Assembly: GCA_015056865.1 (NCBI GenBank)
Contig: SVFM01000018.1
Location: 1 to 53,002, forward strand
Length of the DNA stretch: 53,002 nucleotides
Reading direction: 5' to 3'
DNA from: Lachnospiraceae bacterium
GTDB taxonomy: Bacteria > Bacillota > Clostridia > Lachnospirales > Lachnospiraceae
In this document: piece by piece, positions 52,122 to 53,002 of the stretch
Position numbering within the stretch: the first letter of the stretch is position 1
Layout: each line of letters begins with the position of its first letter
The notes under the pieces: model-generated
Told to the model about the DNA's origin: nothing
Databases searched by the model: none
Seen by the model: only the letters and a program-made list of their open reading frames with translations
Position numbers and translations under genes: made by a program

Positions 52122-52910
52122 TTCATAGACCTCCTTGTACAGTTTTTCGAAATCTGGGTACGCCTTGATAAGAGCAAGGATCGTGTCCGGATCGTCTTCG
52201 CAAAGGAAGGTCAGCCATGCCTCAAGTCTGTTTTCGATTACCTTTTTATTTTGCAGCTTTTTGCGGAAGATGTCAAGTGTTATGAATACGTATTCTTGCA
52301 ATAAATCTATTTGGATTCCCGTATCTGACTGTTGTTTCATGTGATGGATGTAGTTGTTTTGAAATTGGTGGAATTGGTGGATGCTTTTTTCGAAAAAGAC
52401 GATGGTATAGACTTTTTTGATGTCTCGATAACTGAATTTTTTGCCCTTTTCGCCTTTAAGGCGCTTGTATTGGCGCAGCAACAGGTCGGCTGAGTAGCAG
52501 GCGCTGCGTTGGCCGGGAAAGGCGTAGCCGATCCTTTGGATCTCTACGTTGGCAATGCTCCCGTCCTCCATCTGGACTACAATGTCCAGTATCAAAAGAG
52601 AAGTTTCCGCGGCAATGCGGGCGGAGTCGTTAGGCAGAACTTTCAGTATTTTGATCCGGGTTTCTAGGAGTAGGGATAGGATTTCTTCCAGGCGCTCCGG
52701 CGTACTATCCGGGTTGATGATCTCTTTGAAAAACTGATCGTAGAGTAATTTGACGCCCCGGACGCCGGTGCAGTAGTCCAGGAATAGTTGTTGTTGCTCC
52801 TGCGTCCAGTGAGTAAATATCATATCCAGCTCTCTGCGGCTGTGGATTTCGCTCAGCACCTCCTCTCTGTCTGGTATCATGGGAAAATGTTGTCGTAGTA
52901 CTGTGGTCAT
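51873..52910 (-). CDS. Rpn family recombination-promoting nuclease / putative transposase
   Basis: The 345-residue protein has the Rpn PD-(D/E)XK nuclease core: LKVLPNDSARIAAETSLL, ILDIVVQMEDGSIANVEIQR with the Asp and the Glu-x-Gln, then GQRSACYSADLLLRQY. The last 80 residues are a coiled coil with five seven-residue units of the type DTIDSQK. Rpn proteins cut DNA and act in phage defence or recombination. AGGAGG lies 6 nt before ATG 52910. No other mobile-element part is nearby. The gene contains an internal start (next entry). Confidence 0.9.
   Translation of the reverse strand: MTTVLRQHFPMIPDREEVLSEIHSRRELDMIFTHWTQEQQQLFLDYCTGVRGVKLLYDQFFKEIINPDSTPERLEEILSLLLETRIKILKVLPNDSARIAAETSLLILDIVVQMEDGSIANVEIQRIGYAFPGQRSACYSADLLLRQYKRLKGEKGKKFSYRDIKKVYTIVFFEKSIHQFHQFQNNYIHHMKQQSDTGIQIDLLQEYVFITLDIFRKKLQNKKVIENRLEAWLTFLCEDDPDTILALIKAYPDFEKLYKEVYEMCRNTERMMRLFSKELEELDKNTVQYMIDEMQDTIDAQKDTIDSQKDTIDSQKDTIDSQKDTIDSLQDKIAQLEQLLKTKKG
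51931..52035 (-). repeat. 21-bp tandem repeat in the Rpn gene
   Basis: Five units of 21 bp (plus-strand TCGATGGTGTCCTTTTGGGA and variants) begin at 51931, 51952, 51973, 51994 and 52015. Three are nearly identical and the last two have drifted. Each codes for one heptad (DTIDSQK type), so copy-number change would keep the frame and change coiled-coil length. Confidence 0.9.
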
Positions 52911-53002
52911 AGTAATCCTCCTGTATTTTGTTAGTAAGTGATTTTTCCTCGAACAGAGGGTGAATTAGTGAAAGCCCGGTCAAAGAATGTGACCGTGAAA
53001 AC

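Noticed and set aside
1..53002. tRNA, rRNA and CRISPR arrays
   Set aside because: No cloverleaf with a GTTCRANTC arm, no rRNA-like conserved stretch and no evenly spaced direct repeats with unique spacers were seen; the 21-bp repeats in the Rpn gene are coding.

Overview
The window reads as chromosome of a spore-forming, low-to-mid GC Firmicute, most likely a Lachnospiraceae-type Clostridium. The reasons are the spoIIAA-spoIIAB-sigF operon, spoVAA-AB-AC, a valine T-box leader on valS, a Gram-positive-type LexA box, strong AGGAGG ribosome sites, and protein families typical of gut Clostridia (TIGR03916/TIGR03915 radical SAM repair pair, YfhO, DUF1667 with GlpA-like dehydrogenase, AbiE). I see no rRNA, tRNA, CRISPR array or complete insertion sequence.

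Layout. 0.2-5.3 kb (+): an SOS-like DNA repair pair, an HPr-like protein without the usual histidine, and a Rad3/DinG-type helicase with an N-terminal nuclease domain. 5.3-6.3 kb (-): a polysaccharide-deacetylase-like protein. 6.7-11.5 kb (+): a membrane-anchored PIG-L deacetylase and carB, with no carA beside it. 11.5-15.5 kb: a sugar module (NahK-like kinase, AraC regulator, sugar-phosphate isomerase, Gfo/Idh dehydrogenase). 16-21 kb: an unknown protein, then a MarR-ABC-ABC efflux operon. 21.4-23.2 kb: an XRE regulator and a zinc-ribbon membrane protein. 23.2-29.3 kb: T-box, valS, folC, a 48-aa protein and a TPR membrane protein. 29.6-31.2 kb: spoIIA operon. 31.3-33.2 kb: an XRE regulator and a GH25 lysozyme. 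33.2-40.7 kb (-): a six-gene catabolic operon (GlpA-like, FAD oxidoreductase, DUF1667, phosphodiesterase, FGGY kinase, M81 peptidase) preceded by its probable DeoR regulator and a thioesterase. 42.2-43.8 kb: spoVAA-AB-AC behind a sigma-G-like promoter. 44-46.6 kb: a decayed ATPase and an AbiEi/AbiEii toxin-antitoxin pair. 46.7-51.8 kb: YfhO, MalQ, Gfo/Idh. 51.9-52.9 kb (-): an Rpn-family nuclease.

The most interesting signals are these. (1) The Rpn nuclease gene carries an ideal internal Shine-Dalgarno and ATG that would make a separate 82-residue C-terminal protein ending in a 21-bp tandem repeat; this matches the gene-within-gene toxin-antitoxin plan known for E. coli Rpn proteins. (2) Two roughly 190-200 bp elements (23571-23772 and 29434-29621) share a 101-nt core but have completely different outer arms, each self-complementary over about 43-46 nt with differences that keep G-U pairs: a structured, possibly mobile RNA or DNA element. 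(3) Four half-sites in exact 11-bp register overlap the promoter of the GlpA-like operon. (4) An XRE regulator gene sits between the two halves of what looks like a split terminator behind sigF, and the spoIIA and spoVA operons, adjacent in Bacillus, are separated by 11 kb of accessory genes.
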